The notes beneath the pieces are model-generated. The model had not been told where the DNA came from. It did not search any database and worked only from the letters and a program-made list of their open reading frames with translations. The position numbers and the translations under genes were made by a program. Source: Deltaproteobacteria bacterium (lineage in GTDB: Bacteria; Desulfobacterota; Syntrophia; Syntrophales; UBA2210). Taken from it: DNA of 6,926 nucleotides. The stretch covers positions 1-6,926 of the forward strand of contig JAFCZZ010000076.1 of NCBI GenBank assembly GCA_019314085.1. The letters run 5' to 3'. This document shows positions 5,636 to 6,926 of this stretch, piece by piece; positions within the stretch are counted from its first letter, which is position 1, and the number at the start of each line of letters is the position of its first letter.

Positions 5636-6926
5636 CTACACCACCTCGCGCAGTCTGCCTTCGAGTTCCTCTACCGAGAAGGCAAGACCGCTGTAGTTGG
5701 TAATCTTCGTTTCGATAGCAATGCCGGCGTGTATCTTGAGTATCTGCGAGAATTGGGATGTCGCGTTGCCCTCGACGATCACCAGTCGGTCCGCTTTACC
5801 CAGTATCTTGGCCGTGTCGGGATGCAGAGGATAGACCTGGCTGAAGTGAACAACTGAAATATCGCTCCGCCCGATACGCCTGACGGCCTCGCTCGTGATC
5901 GCCATAAGAGAGCCCCAGCAGACGATCATTGTTGCACCCTTGGTCTTACCCGAAAAAGTGGGTAAAATCGCCTCCTGGGCCAACAGGGCTCGTTTCCTGA
6001 GGCGTTTGTCCACCATCTTGATCCTGATATCGTGATTTTCCGTCAGATGCCCCTCCTCGTCATGCTCATCGCTGTCGACAACCACCAATCCCCTGCCGTT
6101 TCCCGGGATTCCCCGGGGAGAGACGCCGCTTTTGGTTAAGGCGTACCGTTTGTACCCTTTCTCCGTCCGGACGACATGCTGTTCGATCTTAACGGTCGAC
6201 ACGTCGAGTCTCGGTATGTTGTAATAGGAATCGATAAGGTACTGATCGGTCAGGATAAAGACCGGCACCTGGTATTTATCCGCCAGGTTAAATGCCCCGG
6301 CTGTCAGCTCAAATGCTTCCTCGAGTGTCCCCGGGGCGAAGATGACACGCGGAAATTCTCCATGTCCCGCGTAGAGCGCTAGGTCCAGATCGCCCTGTTC
6401 CGTTCTCGTCGGCAGGCCTGTTGCCGGGCCCGGCCTCTGGGCCAGGTGAATCACCATGGGCGATTCCACGGCCCCTGCCAGGCTCAGACCCTCTGCCATG
6501 AGGGCGAACCCTCCCCCCGATGTTGTCACCATCCCTCTCGCCCCGGCATACCACGCGCCGATCGCCATGTTCATGGCCGCTATCTCGTCCTCCGCCTGTT
6601 CCGCGATGATGCCGAATTCTTTCGACTGTCGGGCGAGAAGCGTGAGGACGGATGTCGAAGGGGTCATGGGGTACGAAGAGATGAAATTACAGCCGCCGGC
6701 AATTGCCCCCATCCCCACGGCTTCACCACCGTTGATAATGATCTGATCAGTGACGTCTGGATCTTTCTTAATGCTGATTGATACGGTCCCGGATGTTATT
6801 AGCTCGCCGCCGATCTCATACCCGTGCTTGACCGCGCGAATATTGTGGGTCATCACCGTCTTGCCCTCTCCAGAGAATCGTTCCTTCAGATCGTCGATGA
6901 TGTTCTCCTTGTCGATGCCGAAGAGG
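5636..6926 (-). CDS. 2-oxoacid:ferredoxin oxidoreductase, alpha subunit with fused gamma domain (partial, 5' end outside window)
   Basis: The frame stays open to the window edge, giving 429 visible residues; the first full codon begins at 6925. The GTG at 6856 that could be taken as a start is internal. The residues before it ([17 protein letters not shown]) read as the end of the gamma domain that precedes the alpha domain in KorA-type fusions. The alpha domain then shows [13 protein letters not shown], the substrate/CoA-site motif [37 protein letters not shown] and [19 protein letters not shown], which are hallmarks of this family. A C-terminal domain includes the CWGS and VEGN segments. 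It pairs with the beta subunit encoded 17 nt downstream. Most of the gamma domain lies outside the window. Confidence 0.92.
   Translation of the reverse strand, partial: LFGIDKENIIDDLKERFSGEGKTVMTHNIRAVKHGYEIGGELITSGTVSISIKKDPDVTDQIIINGGEAVGMGAIAGGCNFISSYPMTPSTSVLTLLARQSKEFGIIAEQAEDEIAAMNMAIGAWYAGARGMVTTSGGGFALMAEGLSLAGAVESPMVIHLAQRPGPATGLPTRTEQGDLDLALYAGHGEFPRVIFAPGTLEEAFELTAGAFNLADKYQVPVFILTDQYLIDSYYNIPRLDVSTVKIEQHVVRTEKGYKRYALTKSGVSPRGIPGNGRGLVVVDSDEHDEEGHLTENHDIRIKMVDKRLRKRALLAQEAILPTFSGKTKGATMIVCWGSLMAITSEAVRRIGRSDISVVHFSQVYPLHPDTAKILGKADRLVIVEGNATSQFSQILKIHAGIAIETKITNYSGLAFSVEELEGRLREVV

Overview
The window reads as chromosome of a strict anaerobe. It has a two-subunit 2-oxoacid:ferredoxin oxidoreductase, an iron-sulfur flavoprotein of the Isf type, a thiolase and a selenocysteine-decoded gene. 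I infer a Desulfobacterota/deltaproteobacterium-like or similar syntrophic organism. No rRNA, tRNA or marker gene is present to prove this.

Layout. Positions 1-170 may hold the 3' end of an unrecognised + strand gene, followed by a possible terminator at 226-253. From 2818 down to 370 three genes lie on the - strand: a MerB-like (organomercurial-lyase-like) protein (2818-2120), a membrane-anchored alpha/beta hydrolase (2083-1202) and an Isf-like flavoprotein (966-370, possibly with its own promoter). Positions 2830-3338 are an AT-rich divergent control region with promoter-like -10 boxes, short repeats and an intrinsic-terminator-like hairpin. A thiolase runs on + (3339-4547) and ends at a good terminator. 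It converges on the beta (5618-4752) and alpha (6926-5636, cut by the window edge) subunits of the oxidoreductase, which form a tight - strand operon.

The main discovery is at 2120-2818. A conventional gene caller sees fragments of about 90 and 74 residues, plus a spurious antisense ORF. Read through two in-frame TGA codons, the stretch is one 232-residue MerB-family protein. The two TGAs fall where MerB has catalytic Cys96 and Cys159, and the residue matching MerB Cys117 stays a normal Cys. Each TGA is followed, 17 or 19 nt later, by the GGUC loop of a hairpin of bacterial SECIS type. The first loop, GGUCU, matches that of E. coli fdhF as I remember it. I conclude that this is a double-selenocysteine MerB-like organometallic lyase and not a pseudogene.

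How the genes may work together: the selenoprotein, hydrolase and flavoprotein could form an organometal or organic-substrate handling unit, with the flavoprotein supplying electrons. This is inference from gene order. The thiolase and the oxidoreductase point to acyl-CoA metabolism with low-potential ferredoxin, and nothing in the sequence ties them to the selenoprotein.
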